The notes beneath the pieces are model-generated. The model was not told where the DNA came from, ran no database searches, and saw only the letters and a list, made by a program, of their open reading frames with translations. Positions 31,326 to 42,433 of a stretch of 64,000 nucleotides of DNA are shown here, one piece after another. This DNA is from Cordilura impudica. Taxonomy: Eukaryota > Arthropoda > Insecta > Diptera > Scathophagidae. The stretch spans positions 48,215,307 through 48,279,306 of the forward strand of contig OY821521.1 in NCBI GenBank assembly GCA_963682025.1, written 5' to 3'. The translations under genes were made by a program, and so were the position numbers. How positions within the stretch are numbered: the stretch's first letter is position 1; every line of letters starts with the position of its first letter.

Positions 31326-32749
31326 TGGAAAAAACAAATTTTTTTTCTATATATTCTGATGCTTCCAATCACAAAGATATTAAACTTTTCCCAACATTAA
31401 TTCGTTATTTTGATTGGAAAGAAGGAATTAAAATCAGAATGCTAGATTTTTTATCATTACGAGGTGAAACTGCTGAAATGATAGCAAATTCAATCATTGA
31501 CATATTAAAAAAATTTAATTTATCTTCAAAATTGGCAGCTTATTGTGCAGACAATGCAAACACCAATTTCGGAGGATTAAAACGAAAAGATGGTAAAAAT
31601 GTTTTTACAATTTTGAATAAAAATTTAAGCCAATCAATCGTAGGAATAGGCTGTGCTGCCCATATTGCACATAATGCAATTCAAACTGCAGCTGATTTAC
31701 TCCCAATTGATTTAGAAACTATAATCATTAAAATTTATGGATATTTTCATATCTATACTGTACGAGTAGCTTTACTGGAAGAATTTTGTGATGAAGCAGG
31801 TATTGAATATAAAAAAATTGTTGGTTTTTGTAAAACTCGTTGGTTATCTCTAATGCCAGCGATAGAAAGAATCCTAAAGCTGTACCAACCATTGAAAAGC
31901 TATTTTTTATCAATAGAAAAATGTCCACAGGTAATCGAAACCTTTTTTAAAAATGATTCATCCGAATTGTGGTTGTTATTTGTTCACAATCAAGCAGCAC
32001 TTTTTGAAAATACAATAAAATGTGTTGAAGGAAGTTCTAAAAATGTTAATGAAATTTCTGAAAGTATTGATAATTTAAAATATAAATGTTATGAAAGAGC
32101 TAATGAAACATTTCTTCCATTAGCAGTCAAATGTTGTTTAAAAAAACTAGTCAACGACGGCTCTATTAATGAAACTTGGTTTCTATCGCACGTAAAAAAA
32201 TTTTATCAGAACTGTTTTCAATATTTAGAGAAGTGGTCGTGTCAGTTTACTAACATTAAAACTTTTATATCGATTTTACCTAAAACTTGCCCACAATGGC
32301 AAGAATTACAAAGTTCATATGAATTTGTTTCGAAAAATTTTCCAGATATTGAAATTAATGACAACGTATTATTTGATGAAATCAGTTATATTAAAAAATA
32401 TGTAACTGAAACGAAAATAAATTATTGGACTGAAAATAATATTACAACCGATATGAGATGGGTAGAGATGTTTCAGCATTTTGAGACTGAACACGTACCT
32501 TTTAAAAACGTTTTAAAATTGGTAGAATATTCATTGTGTTTGCCAGGTACAAATGCTGCCACAGAAAGAGTTTTCTCTTTGGTTAATAATATCTGGACTT
32601 CTGAAAAAACACAATTATCAGTAGAAACGTTAAAAGCAATACTAATTGTGAAATGTAATTTTTCTAATGATTGTGATAGTTTTTATGGCAATATTATAAA
32701 AAACGATGAGATTTTGAAAAAGATAAATTCTGCCGAAAAATATCTGTGA
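31325..32749 (+). CDS. hAT transposase catalytic part (474 aa)
   Basis: RNase H-fold domain of a hAT transposase. Landmarks: SIYSDASNHKDIKLFP (D12), AAYCADNANTNFGG (D76), CAAHIAHNA, KTRWLSL, and the C-terminal hAT dimerisation block LCLPGTNAATERVFSLVNN (E414), NIWTSEKTQLSVETLKAILI. D12, D76 and E414 are the likely catalytic triad by comparison with Hermes-type enzymes. No internal stop over 474 codons. It begins in the base overlapping the upstream stop, so translation as a separate protein would need reinitiation. Confidence 0.9.
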   Translation: MEKTNFFSIYSDASNHKDIKLFPTLIRYFDWKEGIKIRMLDFLSLRGETAEMIANSIIDILKKFNLSSKLAAYCADNANTNFGGLKRKDGKNVFTILNKNLSQSIVGIGCAAHIAHNAIQTAADLLPIDLETIIIKIYGYFHIYTVRVALLEEFCDEAGIEYKKIVGFCKTRWLSLMPAIERILKLYQPLKSYFLSIEKCPQVIETFFKNDSSELWLLFVHNQAALFENTIKCVEGSSKNVNEISESIDNLKYKCYERANETFLPLAVKCCLKKLVNDGSINETWFLSHVKKFYQNCFQYLEKWSCQFTNIKTFISILPKTCPQWQELQSSYEFVSKNFPDIEINDNVLFDEISYIKKYVTETKINYWTENNITTDMRWVEMFQHFETEHVPFKNVLKLVEYSLCLPGTNAATERVFSLVNNIWTSEKTQLSVETLKAILIVKCNFSNDCDSFYGNIIKNDEILKKINSAEKYL

Positions 32750-33036
32750 ATTGCAATGTTGTTAAACATGTAATTTTATTTATTTTTGTTATTTAATTAT
32801 ATTATTTTGAATTTAAAATACTGTACTGTAACAGTATAACATTTAATTTATGTTATTTTCTACTTCTACTTAATTGAATGAATTGTTGACAATTACTTAA
32901 TTTTTATCAAATTTAAATAAATTTGTGATACAATAAATATGTGTCATATATAAATTAATATTTTTTTTTATTTTTGGAAAAACCACCCCTCTGTACCACA
33001 TTCACTATCAAGAAATCTGGTCACCGTAACCTAGTG

Positions 33037-34356
33037 GCGCCTCCCTCTCTATTTGGGGGTATGAATTTCACGTGGTGATCATTGGCTAAGTGAAACACCA
33101 TCATCACCTCGTGCTGCTTACAGGATATTAAAAAGAAGTCGAGGATAAACCATTAAATAAACTTTTTATACCGTCGTCATCCTAAAAATTGTGGCAAAAG
33201 AAATTAAATACAAAAAAAAAAAGTGTGATCATTTTTAATTTTACGGTACCGGTAATTGAGGTTAAGGCAAAAGACAACTGACGAAGTGGGCGTGGAAAAA
33301 TTAGAAAAAAAAAAAGAAACGGCATTAACATTGGCTGCTAGCTACGAAATACGGCACCCCCATAACCACAAAAGCTACACCACCGTCAACAACAACACCT
33401 ACATCAGTTACTGGAAAGAAATTTGACCACTTTGCCCACGATAAAAGTTCCCTCGCAAGTCGACAACACGATCGCCAATGAATACCCGCAATTGTCGCCA
33501 TTTTAATAAGCGGCTTCACCACGTAATACGAGGTTAAAAACGTTACACCTCCAGCCCGACCAAAAAGAAGTTACGGTAACACCAACGTAACCATATTTTT
33601 ATGACATTCCACTGGCCGCTTTCCACTAGCCGCGCTAAAACTCCATCAGCACTCGGAATAACAGCACAACTTTACTAAATTCGTGCAGGCTACACAAGCA
33701 AAACATCTATAAAATTACCAACCATAGCACAACACCTTCCATAACCCAACTATATTTATATTCAACATTACCACAGACGCAGCGTCGCAACATCAAACAC
33801 CACAACCGCTGCGAAATTAGTTCTAACGCACCTGATACAAGGAACAACAACCAAATTGCAGTTTTTTTTTAAATTTACCTCACCACTCTTGGTATCAAAA
33901 AAAAAAAAAAATGAAAAAAAGGAAAAAAAAAGAAATCAATTTATTAAGTATTCTTCTCTTAAAGCAAATTTTATATAAGTAGGAATTTGTTTTCTTTTTT
34001 TGATACCAATACCCAAGTTCAAGTATAATTTTCCGTAAATAAAGGGGCTTATGTAAAATTTTGTTTTTTTTCCATTAATCCATTAATCCATTTAGTCATC
34101 TTAAATTTTTTTTTATCGGGAGTCTAAACATTATTATTGTTTCACTGACCCAAAAATAATTAACGAGGGACAAGAACCCCACCACCCGACTGATTAGCTA
34201 GCTTTACCGAAGGCTTCCATCGTCCTGAGTTTAATTATTACCAAGAAGATCATTTGAAAATAAACACGGTTAAAAAAGTTTTTTTTTTGTTTGTTCCCAC
34301 CATTCAATGCTTGTACATCACAAGCATTTGGAACAAGTCTTGGTGGTCTCATTACA
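33037..34356. other. Non-coding right part of the TG..CA insertion
   Basis: CA-rich on the + strand around 33330-33850, with poly-A and poly-T tracts near 33900-33935. No RT, integrase or protease motifs in any frame I read. Confidence 0.45.
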
Positions 34357-34360
34357 TAAA

Positions 34361-34800
34361 TGAAGCAAAAATACTACAATTCTATTTCTGTGCAAAAATT
34401 TTAAATAATAATTAATAATAATACATAACCAGCTTTCATTAATTTTAATCTTTTAAAACCGGTTCCTGTCAAAAAATATGTGTATCTTCCAATTTCTTTT
34501 ATAATAAATGTTTATTTTCAAAAGAAATAGGTAATATAATATTAGTTTCAATGAATATTTTTACATCTAAATAAAATAGATTTTTCTAATTAAGGTATAA
34601 TTCTTTTTTTAATTTTGAGGTTCACTTCTTCTTTACTTTCAAATGTGTTTACAATCAGCTGTTTATATGAACTTGCAAATTCTTACAAATTGCTGTTCGT
34701 TTACTATTTTGGATATTTATGTTTTTGAGAACCAATTTTTTTTGCTCTCTGAAATTTAAATTTTTACTGGTTTTTAATCGTTTATGTAAATACAAGAGCT
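34361..34800. mobile_element. Family C repeat, copy 2, right part
   Basis: Resumes with GAAGCAAAAATACTACAATT and matches 22447-22916 through AAAACCGGTTCCTG and GTTTACAATCAGCTGTTT, to an AAGAGCT end. With 29783-29931 it makes one family C copy. Confidence 0.75.
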
Positions 34801-34876
34801 TATTGGGTTTCCAAACCCCCAAAAAACGCGACATTTTCATAATATTTATTTTAATTTCTATATTGACCTACATATA

Positions 34877-36529
34877 CACATAGCCCATAAAATCTGCGTT
34901 CACCATTAAAAAATTTATAAGTGTTATAAAAACACAACATAAATATTTAATCCAAATCAATTTTTTTTCATGTATTTTTTCTTCACATGTTTTATTTCAA
35001 AAATCAAAAAAGAAACTCCAGATTCCTCTCTTCCTTTTTGAAATAACGGTATATTAGTACCACAACAAGTAAATATAGCCACCAAAAAGTCTGCGTTCAG
35101 TTTGTTTGTTGTGATAATACCGTTACTTTTTAAATTATTTTTTCTACTTTTTGCTCACTTTCTATTACTTATTATTATAACTGATCGTTTAACAAACTCG
35201 GTGGTCAATTTATTTAAAAGTGATAATAATTTCAAAAAAAATGGAAACCAAAAATAAAGAAATTAGTGTATCAGAGAGAAAAATAATTATAAAATTGTGG
35301 AAAGAAGGAAAAAGCTTCCGAAAAATTGGCCAAACTATTGGGAGAACATATTCTTCTGTCCAACGAGTAATAAATAATTTCAAAGAAACCGGAATTTTAA
35401 CATCTAAGCCACGGTCTGGACGTCCAAAAATATTAACAGTTCGGGAAGAGCGTACCGTAATCAATATGGCAAAGGTAAATCCTAGAATTACTTCTTCAAA
35501 AATTGTGGGAAATATTTATAAAAGAGTTTGTGCCGAAACTGCTAGAAAAATTTTACGCAAAGCTGGATATCATGGCAGAATCGCTAGACGAAAGCCGTAC
35601 ATTTCACTTGTGAACAAACGAAAGCGCATTGAATTTGCACATAAGTACATAAATAAGCCTCCGGAGTTTTGGAAGCAAGTTATATTTTCAGACGAAAGCA
35701 AGTTTTGTATATTTGGCATAAAAGGCCGTCAAATTGTGTGGCGTAAATCTGGAACTGCGCTTGAGATACAAAATCTTGTTGGTACAGTCAAACACGGTGG
35801 TGGCGGAATTATGGTGTGGGGTTGTATGGCGGCTGGTGGTGTCGGTCAGCTGGAATTTATTGAGTCCACAATGGATAAATGGGGATATTTGAGTATTCTA
35901 AAGAAAAATTTGAAACAAAGTGCAGAAAATTTGAACTTATCAACGACGTTTTGGTTCCAAAAAGATAATGATCCAAAACACACATCGGAGATCGTTAGAC
36001 TTTGGCTCTTATACAATGCTCCAAGACAGCTTAAAACACCCCCCCAATCGCCCGATCTCAATCCTATTGAGCATCTTTGGGATCTAATGGAGAAAAAAAT
36101 ACGTCAGCATGTAATAACAAGTAAAGAGACTTTGCGAAGTGTTATGCAGACAGAATGGGCGAAAATAACATCTGAGGAAACAGAAAAGTTGGTCAATTCA
36201 ATGCCAAACAGACTAAGTGAAGTCTTAAAACAGCGTGGCTATCCCACAAAATATTAATTTTAATTTATCTTCATTATTTCTAAACTTTTTGTAATTTGTT
36301 TTACGACTGAACGCAGACTTTTTGGTTGCTATTTTTACTTGTTGTGATACTTAAACCCCGTTATATCAGAAATGAAGTGAGGTATCTGAATTTTTTTTGT
36401 TGATTTTTGAACTAGATAATGTAAAAAAAAATACATAAACAAAAATTAATTTGAATTAAATGTTTATGATGTGTTTTTATATCACTTACAATACATTGTA
36501 AGGTGAACGCAGACTTAATGGGCTATGTG
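34877..36529 (+). mobile_element. Intact Tc1-like transposon with IR/DR ends, 1653 bp
   Basis: Ends CACATAGCCCAT as inverted repeats, flanked by TA (34875-34876 and 36530-36531). Each terminal region carries two copies of a TCTGCGTTCA motif in the same orientation: left outer 34884-34904 and inner 35082-35100; right inner 36307-36325 and outer 36502-36522. Pairs of direct repeats inside long inverted repeats are the IR/DR layout known from Sleeping Beauty- and Minos-like elements, where they bind transposase. It encloses a complete transposase gene. Confidence 0.93.
35241..36257 (+). CDS. Tc1-like transposase, DD34E, intact (338 aa)
   Basis: Cut-and-paste transposase. Residues about 1-120 form the bipartite paired-like HTH domain (VSERKIIIKLWKEGKSFRKI; TARKILRKAGYHGR) with a GRPK-type AT-hook linker at 60-63 (SGRPK). 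Catalytic residues D151 (FSDESKF), D242 (QKDNDPKHT) and E277 (SPDLNPIEHLW), 34 residues between the last two. A glycine-rich GGGGIMVWG box lies at about 186-194. Full length for the family, no lesions. I chose the ATG at 35241; the in-frame stretch before it starts with GTG, which is not a credible eukaryotic start. Confidence 0.95.
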   Translation: METKNKEISVSERKIIIKLWKEGKSFRKIGQTIGRTYSSVQRVINNFKETGILTSKPRSGRPKILTVREERTVINMAKVNPRITSSKIVGNIYKRVCAETARKILRKAGYHGRIARRKPYISLVNKRKRIEFAHKYINKPPEFWKQVIFSDESKFCIFGIKGRQIVWRKSGTALEIQNLVGTVKHGGGGIMVWGCMAAGGVGQLEFIESTMDKWGYLSILKKNLKQSAENLNLSTTFWFQKDNDPKHTSEIVRLWLLYNAPRQLKTPPQSPDLNPIEHLWDLMEKKIRQHVITSKETLRSVMQTEWAKITSEETEKLVNSMPNRLSEVLKQRGYPTKY

Positions 36530-36531
36530 TA

Positions 36532-37248
36532 TGTACATATGTATGTAGGTAACAATAACTACATAACAATTTGACAATTCAATTGATAATGTAAGAACTT
36601 AGCGTTAAGTCAACGCAGAGGCGTTGTAATTTATAAAATATGATTTTTACATCTTGCGTTCGCGTTGGTGTAGGTGAAGTGTTAAACGCAGATGAATTAC
36701 AAAATTAGTACTTAAAACTGGTCATCGTGTGAAATATGAGCGTCATAATTTGTTGTCCACTGTATGTGACTCTTCTAAAACTACAAATTATAAAATTCTC
36801 TTATAAACTAATGTACACTCTTAACAACAAAGCAAAACTAACAAATAAGATGTTATTTTAATCTTTATCAAATAAAAAAAGCAACAAAATTTTTATAACA
36901 TTTTTGCTAATTTATTTACTTTATCACACTTATTCATATTGCACTCAATGCCAGATAAAAGGCGAGCACAAAAAAAACAGTAAAAGCAATTTAAATGAGA
37001 AAAACAATATAGAAAATAAACGAAAAAACAAAAAATATGTGTGTATATCTTGTATATAGAGAACATATGTAAAATAAGGAGCATAAAAAAGAATATTCAA
37101 ATACAAAAGGAGCCAGATACAATGCGCAAAATTCTTAACGTTGGCGTTTTTACGAAAAAAAAAAAAAATAAACACCACATGGGACTTGGTTTATATGCAT
37201 ATATGAACGTACACACACAAACATTCCATACGATGACTGCCGGTGGTG
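36532..37248. other. Region upstream of glycogenin
   Basis: AT-rich, with no gene. CGCAGAGGCG and GCGTTCGCGTT stretches near 36616-36667 are locally GC-rich but unassigned. Confidence 0.4.
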
Positions 37249-37352
37249 TATAAAACAATAATAATGACGTTGTTGTTTGATAATAATGAGGTTTGATGCT
37301 TTCACATATAGGCTTTCCATATAACCCACAGAAACTAAACTGATTCAGTTAC
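37249..37352 (+). promoter_or_regulatory. Possible glycogenin core promoter
   Basis: TATAAAA at 37249-37255 and an initiator-like TTCAGTT at 37344-37350 lie ahead of the first coding exon. Their spacing (about 95 bp) is too large to be one TATA/Inr pair, so they are alternatives. The sequence from 37347 to 37559 would be a 5' UTR of roughly 210 bases. The start site is inference only. Confidence 0.25.
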
Positions 37353-37559
37353 TCGCCGCTTGTGAACGAAGCAACAGCATTTCTCTTCTACTTCAGTGAA
37401 GCACTCAACGGGTCGAATAAGAAAAACCGTCGAGCAAAATATAATTACTTTTATAACGAAAAAAATTAATATTTGGTGAAAATCAAATACAAAAAAAATC
37501 CTTAGGATTTTTAAAAGTGAATTTTTTAAGTGTTTCAAAGAAAATAACATAAAAACAAA

Positions 37560-37566
37560 ATGAGCA
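37560..37566 (+). CDS. Glycogenin: Glycogenin coding exon 1 (7 bases)
   Basis: ATGAGCA followed by the strong donor GTAAGT at 37567. Joined to the acceptor at 62743 it reads M-S-N-F-A-W-V-T, the conserved fly glycogenin N-terminus (Drosophila begins MS.FAWVTLTTNDTY by recall). The ATG has an AAAACAAA leader, a good insect initiation context. The exon is deduced from splice phase and family knowledge, not from transcript data; another upstream ATG exon is possible but less fitting. Confidence 0.72.
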
Positions 37567-38814
37567 GTAAGTTTTTTTTTTTCTTTAAGGAAAATATTTT
37601 TTTTTTATAAATTTATAAAAAAAAACGCAGCATGGCAAAACAAAAAAAAACTTATCGAAATAAATAACTTTGGAAATTAAAATTTCCATAGAAAAAATGT
37701 GCTTCAAAATTATTAATAAAAAAAAAAATTATTTAAAATAATTATTAAAAAATGATTTGCTTTTTTAATAACGCCGTTAATTATGTATATTATTCATATT
37801 CATAAATTTTATAATTATTATTAGAAATGTTTCAAATTTTTAAATCTATTCTTGGTTTAGAAATGTTATATTGTGTATAAAAATTTTTGAGCGACCTTTA
37901 GTGACCTTCATTTTTATGCATTTACGTGGTGTGCTTATTTTGCGAAAAGCATAAAGCTCTCAAAAACAGTTTGGTTTCTCTTATTTGTTTTATTTATGCT
38001 CAATAGAAGGTCTCTAAAAACTAAAAAAAATATTTTAGCGCTATGTTTTTATATCAATTTTTTATTATTAGTTATACTTTTTGCTAATTATGAGATAAGA
38101 ATTATTATTAAATAATTGTATTTTTTTTCTTATTTTCTTTGCAAATAGCATACGTTTAACGTTTAGCTTGCGTTTGTGATTTGCTAAAAAACGTCAAGTT
38201 TGTTTATGTTGTTTTTTTTCTTTTTATTTTGTTATTTATTGATTTTTATACCTTCCGGCTCTCTTTATTTTTGTTTGTCACTGTATTATGTGACAATCTT
38301 GACCTAGGGGTTTGTTATTTTTGTGAGCTCAGAAATGTGAATCTTATAAAAAAAATAATGAGAGCTCGTCATATTATCATATTTGGGTATTGAAATTTAA
38401 ACTTAAATGTTTTAAATATGTGTACAAATTTACCGGCTTCAATTATTTTTAGACTGGGAATGAAAAAAATATAAAATTTTTTTTTATTAAAAAAAATGTA
38501 ATTCTTAAATTAGAGTAATAAATTCTTCATTCAAAAATTATTCTAAATAATAAAAATTCGTAATAATTATAAGAAACAGGTAACGTCCAGAACTAATTTT
38601 AATTTTTGGAAAAATCTGAAACACTCCTATAACGACGATAACAATTGTTTCAACCAAATTTATTAAAAAAATCTAAAATAATTCATAAGCAGTTATAAAA
38701 AAAATAAAAATAAAAAGATAGTAATAAAATAGAAAACAGAGAAATTTTATATGTTGTTTATGACTTAATTTCGTTTTTTTTGATCGCGAGTGGGTAATGT
38801 TTTAATTTTTAGAT

Positions 38815-39115
38815 GTACGCGTTGAAGAACATGTTCTGTTTTCTAGCAGTACACGTGCAAGAAAACGAACTTAAAATAAAGCTACATTCGAATCTGTGTG
38901 GTTTATGTGTGTTCGAAACAAAAAATACGTGATAGAAAAATGTTCGTGTAGGTAACGAAATATTAAAACGAAACACAGTCATGATTGTGTTGGGCACCGT
39001 AGAAAATGTAGAAACACACATAATTGATATGAAAATAAAAATATGCGTTGGCTGCTTTAGAACAGAACATTGCGTGTTCCATGTGTGTATATTCTGAACC
39101 TTGAAATAAAACAAA
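38815..39115. repeat. Foldback family E, single arm
   Basis: About 300 bp matching the right arm of the large palindrome at 60594-61373: GAACATGTTCTGTTTT, ATGTTCGTGTA, GTGTTGGGCACCGTAGAAAA, CATAATTGATATGAAAATAA. Only one arm is present, so the unit also moves or survives singly. Confidence 0.72.
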
Positions 39116-39224
39116 AATTTTGTTAAATTTAATTTAAAATTATTAATCAGTTAAGCACGAAAATACCTAAGTTTCTAAGTTATCTATGTTTTTAATTTGA
39201 AAATACAAATAACAGACAAGAAAT

Positions 39225-39455
39225 GTCCCATGGGGAGCACCCGCAGATCGTGATGAAACTTAAACATGAACACTTTATTGAACATGAAAAAATAAGTGAT
39301 ACATATTTTTTTAGCTGCCTAATCTCATATTTAGACGGTAAAAAAAGATACCATATTTGGGCCGTTTTTCACATTTGATCCAAAGAAATCACATACAAAT
39401 TGGACATCATATGGTACGTGCAAGGCCTATTCAATAGAATATAACACAGGAACGA
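39225..39455. repeat. Dispersed repeat D, copy 2
   Basis: Diverged copy of 25684-25905, same orientation. No coding content. Confidence 0.5.
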
Positions 39456-39719
39456 TCATGCTGAAATGCCACACTGAAAAATAAGGGGTCTGTTTGGGAA
39501 AAATCGACTAAAATACGAACTATCAAACAAACTACGCCTTCACTAGAATAGAATAACGAGTAATAAATATACTCGCATGTAAGTTTTGATTTAAAATTCA
39601 TAAAAAATCTCCTAAAATTTTAGGGTTTTATTAAATAACACGAGTATTTAAGCATAGTCGTTTATGTCTTACTGTTCCTTCTCCCTTTCTTTTTCTTATC
39701 TTTCTAAATGACCATCTTG

Positions 39720-40345
39720 GGCAAACCGACAATCCAATGTTCTCTTTCATAGATGACATCAACAATTGTCATTCATTTTCTTTAAATTTTAGGCCAAGCT
39801 TTTTTAAGGTTGGAGGCAAAAGGCTGACAATGAATGACACATTCAATCAGGACCTGTTAACAATCTCTGAGTGGGGAAAAGCGAATCAATGTTGTTTATT
39901 GACCCATAGGGCCTTGAATTCAACAATGCCATCTGAATATATGGGTGGCATAGGTATTGAGGAATCGTATTCTTGATGTTCTGGACATAAGAATTCAATG
40001 TGATGTTCGTTGGAACGAACACGTATTTCAAGTTTCGAAAGAAGCATTCAAGTGCTTATATAAAACGGTGCAAAAATTACTTCACTCCTTCTGATCTTCT
40101 TAATATCTATACCACTAACATCCGACCAAAAATGCAATACAACTCCAGATATGCGCAGGAGCTTCAAAATCTATTTTGGAGGTGCTGGACCGTGTACAAT
40201 GGAAGCGATGATGCTCATTACTGACAGTAGGGTATCCAACTCGATTGACTTGTTGGAACATCGTCGGAAAGTGGGTTGGGTAACACTGTTCTCTAAATAC
40301 TAACATGGGAAATGTTCTTCTGAGTTAGTGAACTCATTCCAAGTA
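39720..40345 (+). pseudogene. Jockey-like non-LTR RT remnant
   Basis: In order on + strand: FIDDINNCHSFSL (corresponding to the Y.DD box), NDTFNQDLLTISEWGKANQC, MGGIGIEESYSLDVLDIRIQ, CDVRWNEHVFQVSKEAFKCL, FTPSDLLNIYTTNIRPKMQY, ILEVLDRVQWK. This is the RT thumb order of Jockey-clade proteins (N.DL..I..WG..N; LG..I..D..W..H; K....F.....L..IY...IRP..EY). At least three frameshifts. Confidence 0.7.
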
Positions 40346-40509
40346 CCCGAATTTAAATTCGCGGATAGTAGATCACATCCCTTTGTAGTCTTCTGTCACA
40401 ATAAATGGACAAAAATTTGGTGAATATTAACAAAATCAAACCAGTTTTTCAAAATTATTATTATTATTTAAAAAATTCCTCCCGCACTAATTCCATCCGG
40501 GCGTTATAC

Positions 40510-40905
40510 TATTGTGTAATTTTTGTTAGAAAATGAGATTTCTTTATATTTTTTCAATATCATCCCCTTCAAAGTAAAGCCTCGCCTCACCAATACAATA
40601 CACTCCAATGCCAATGCTTTTCCCATCCTCGAAACAGTTGTTAAAGTCGAGATCCGGAAACGGGATCCCCAGATTGGTCATTTGCGCTTATTCAATAGCC
40701 AGTAGTCACACGGTGCTGAATCAGGTGAATATGGAGGTGGTGGAAAGGTATGCGTCAAATTTTGTTTCATATTTCTGGCATTTTTCTACGAATAGCTTCA
40801 CGATGCATAGCACTCAAATAATATTCCTTGTTAACAGTTTGGCCCGGAGAAAAAAGAATTCATAATGCACCCCACCACGAAAATCGAAGAAAGCTGATAT
40901 ATATT
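40510..40905 (-). pseudogene. Mariner-type transposase remnant, C-terminal half
   Basis: On the - strand: FFDFRGGVHYEFFSPGQTVN, KEYYLSAMHREAIRRKMPEI, then PPPYSPDSAPCDYWLLNKRK (third catalytic D box) and RRGFTLKGMILKKYKEIS at the end. The segment with the second D (HDNAP) is deleted. It matches DD34D mariner-like transposases with the SPDLAPCDYWLFP box. Confidence 0.68.
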
Positions 40906-41045
40906 CTGCAAGATAGGTTATACACCCGTTTCGGGTCGAATTACTAACCCTCATCAGTAACCAATTATTGTTTGGTAATAAGATAAGATAAGGAAGGCTA
41001 TACGCACTGCGACCAATTTGATCTTTTGTGCAGCCCATGGTTGTC

Positions 41046-41940
41046 CTAAAGATTAAGGCTTCTTATGAAGCCAATTACCCTATTTGGCATTAGTTTCCAT
41101 ATGTCCCGGGGGGATACAATGTATCCTCCAAGTGCAAGGATTCTCTTACCACTTAGCCTTGGACATTCACAGAGAATATGTTGTGCTGTTTCCACCTCCT
41201 GCTCGCAGAACCTACATGTGTCAATAGCAGATTGTCCTTTCATTCGTAGATGATATCTAAGATTGCAGTGTCCTGTAAAGAATCCCGTCAAGGTCCTTAA
41301 GTCCTTTTTATCAAGGGTAAGTAGTCTTTCCGATTGAACACTGGATGGAGTTATGAATCTCACAGAAAGGTTCCGGACCGATGAAAATACGACGGGCCCC
41401 TCGATTGGCTAGGCAATCGGCCCTTTCGTTCCCTACATGTCCTTCATGTCCCGGAATCTAGCATAGAGTTAATTTGTTGCATCTACCTAATTCGTTTAGC
41501 CCTTCGATGCGCTCCCCCACCAGTTTGGACGTCACTTTATAGGCCATTATTGCCTTTAGTGCAGCCTGACTGTCGGATAGTATATAAATGAGTGCCCTTT
41601 TTGTCTTTCTTCTGAGACATTCAGTCACGCATGTAAAAATAGCGAAGACCTCCGCTTGGAAAATGGATGGGTATTTACCCATGGGTAAGGCACGTTGAAA
41701 ATTGGGACCAAATATGCCCGCGCCCGTGTCCCCATTTGTTTGTTTTGAGCCATCTGTGAACCACACATGAGAACCTTGCTCCGGTTCCCAGGTCCCACTG
41801 GTCCATGTGCTCCGTTCCAATATCATGGTTTCAAATTCCCTTATGAATATATTTTTTGGTAACTTTCTGTCCGTGACTCTCGCCACCGGGTCGTGGATGA
41901 AGAGCCTCGCGACTCTCATGTGACCCTTTAGGTCACCGTC
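41046..41940 (-). pseudogene. R1-clade non-LTR ORF2 C-terminus: RNase H and zinc-knuckle-like end
   Basis: RNase H motifs in order: WFTDGSKQTNGDTGAGIFG, FQAEVFAIFTCV, IYILSDSQAALKAI, then IPGHEGHVGNERADCLA, giving the D, E, D, D set. After a frameshift near 41370: LTGFFTGHCNLRYHLRMKGQ, CRFCEQEVETAQHILCECP (Cys/His cluster typical of R1-clade C-termini), GKRILALGG. A single Trp-to-stop change (TAG at about 41458-41460) and one frameshift inactivate it. Best preserved non-LTR piece in the window; the RT is absent. Confidence 0.82.
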
Positions 41941-42433
41941 CTTGTTTGGTAATAACTAAAATTCATATACGTTTGCTGGAACCAACCTAATGAGAATCCA
42001 AGCAAAACAATGTACTAATATTTTTGCTTTATTAAAATTAAAAACATGTGATCTTGAGTTTGATTAATTTCTAACTTAATCATTAAAATAACAGATCGAA
42101 AATATAATTTTTTTATTTTAAAAATAAAATACTAAATCGCAGAAAACTGTTAACGTGACTTTCATTTTGCCTGATCTTTTCGGCATAGCTTTAGCTTTTA
42201 CACGATAATAGCTTGATTAGTCAGTTATTTCGCCGGAATTGACCCAAGTGTCATCACACGCAATGATGCGTTTCATTTGGTGCTGATAGTCAGAAAGCAA
42301 TGTTTCAGTGATACAGGGTGGGCCAAAAGTCACCATGAGTTTTTAAAAATTTAATAATTTTCGTTTATATATGTATATATATATTTTTTTTTCAGATTAT
42401 AAAATATACAAAATCGATTTTTTTTAAACACTA

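Larger units (their letters stand above)
30371..33036 (+). mobile_element. hAT transposon with 8-bp target duplication
   Basis: The element is 30379-33028 (2650 bp). TIR TACGGTGACCA at both ends, with extended similarity (a GTACCACATT block internally on both sides). The flanking 8-bp duplication is ACCTAGTG at 30371-30378 and 33029-33036, the hallmark length for hAT. It encodes a BED-finger ORF and a hAT transposase. The outer sequence reads across smoothly once it is removed. Confidence 0.93.
29932..34356. mobile_element. TG..CA-bounded insertion in family C, LTR-type candidate
   Basis: Starts TGTGAGGAACATCC, ends CTCATTACA, and is flanked by TAAA on both sides (29928-29931 and 34357-34360). 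Excluding the nested hAT and one duplication, its own length is about 1.77 kb. TG..CA ends plus a 4-bp duplication fit an LTR retrotransposon derivative, either a long solo LTR or a deleted element. TTGGTGGCAGAACGGC at about 30250 resembles a BEL-type primer-binding region. I find no paired LTRs and no gag or pol, so this stays tentative. Confidence 0.4.

Noticed and set aside
29932..34356. Full-length LTR retrotransposon
   Set aside because: TG..CA ends and a TAAA duplication are present, but no paired long terminal repeats and no gag, protease, RT or integrase motifs were found, so only a tentative call was kept.
35220..35240. N-terminal extension of the Tc1 transposase
   Set aside because: It begins with GTG. 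The ATG at 35241 directly precedes the conserved N-terminal domain and gives the usual length.
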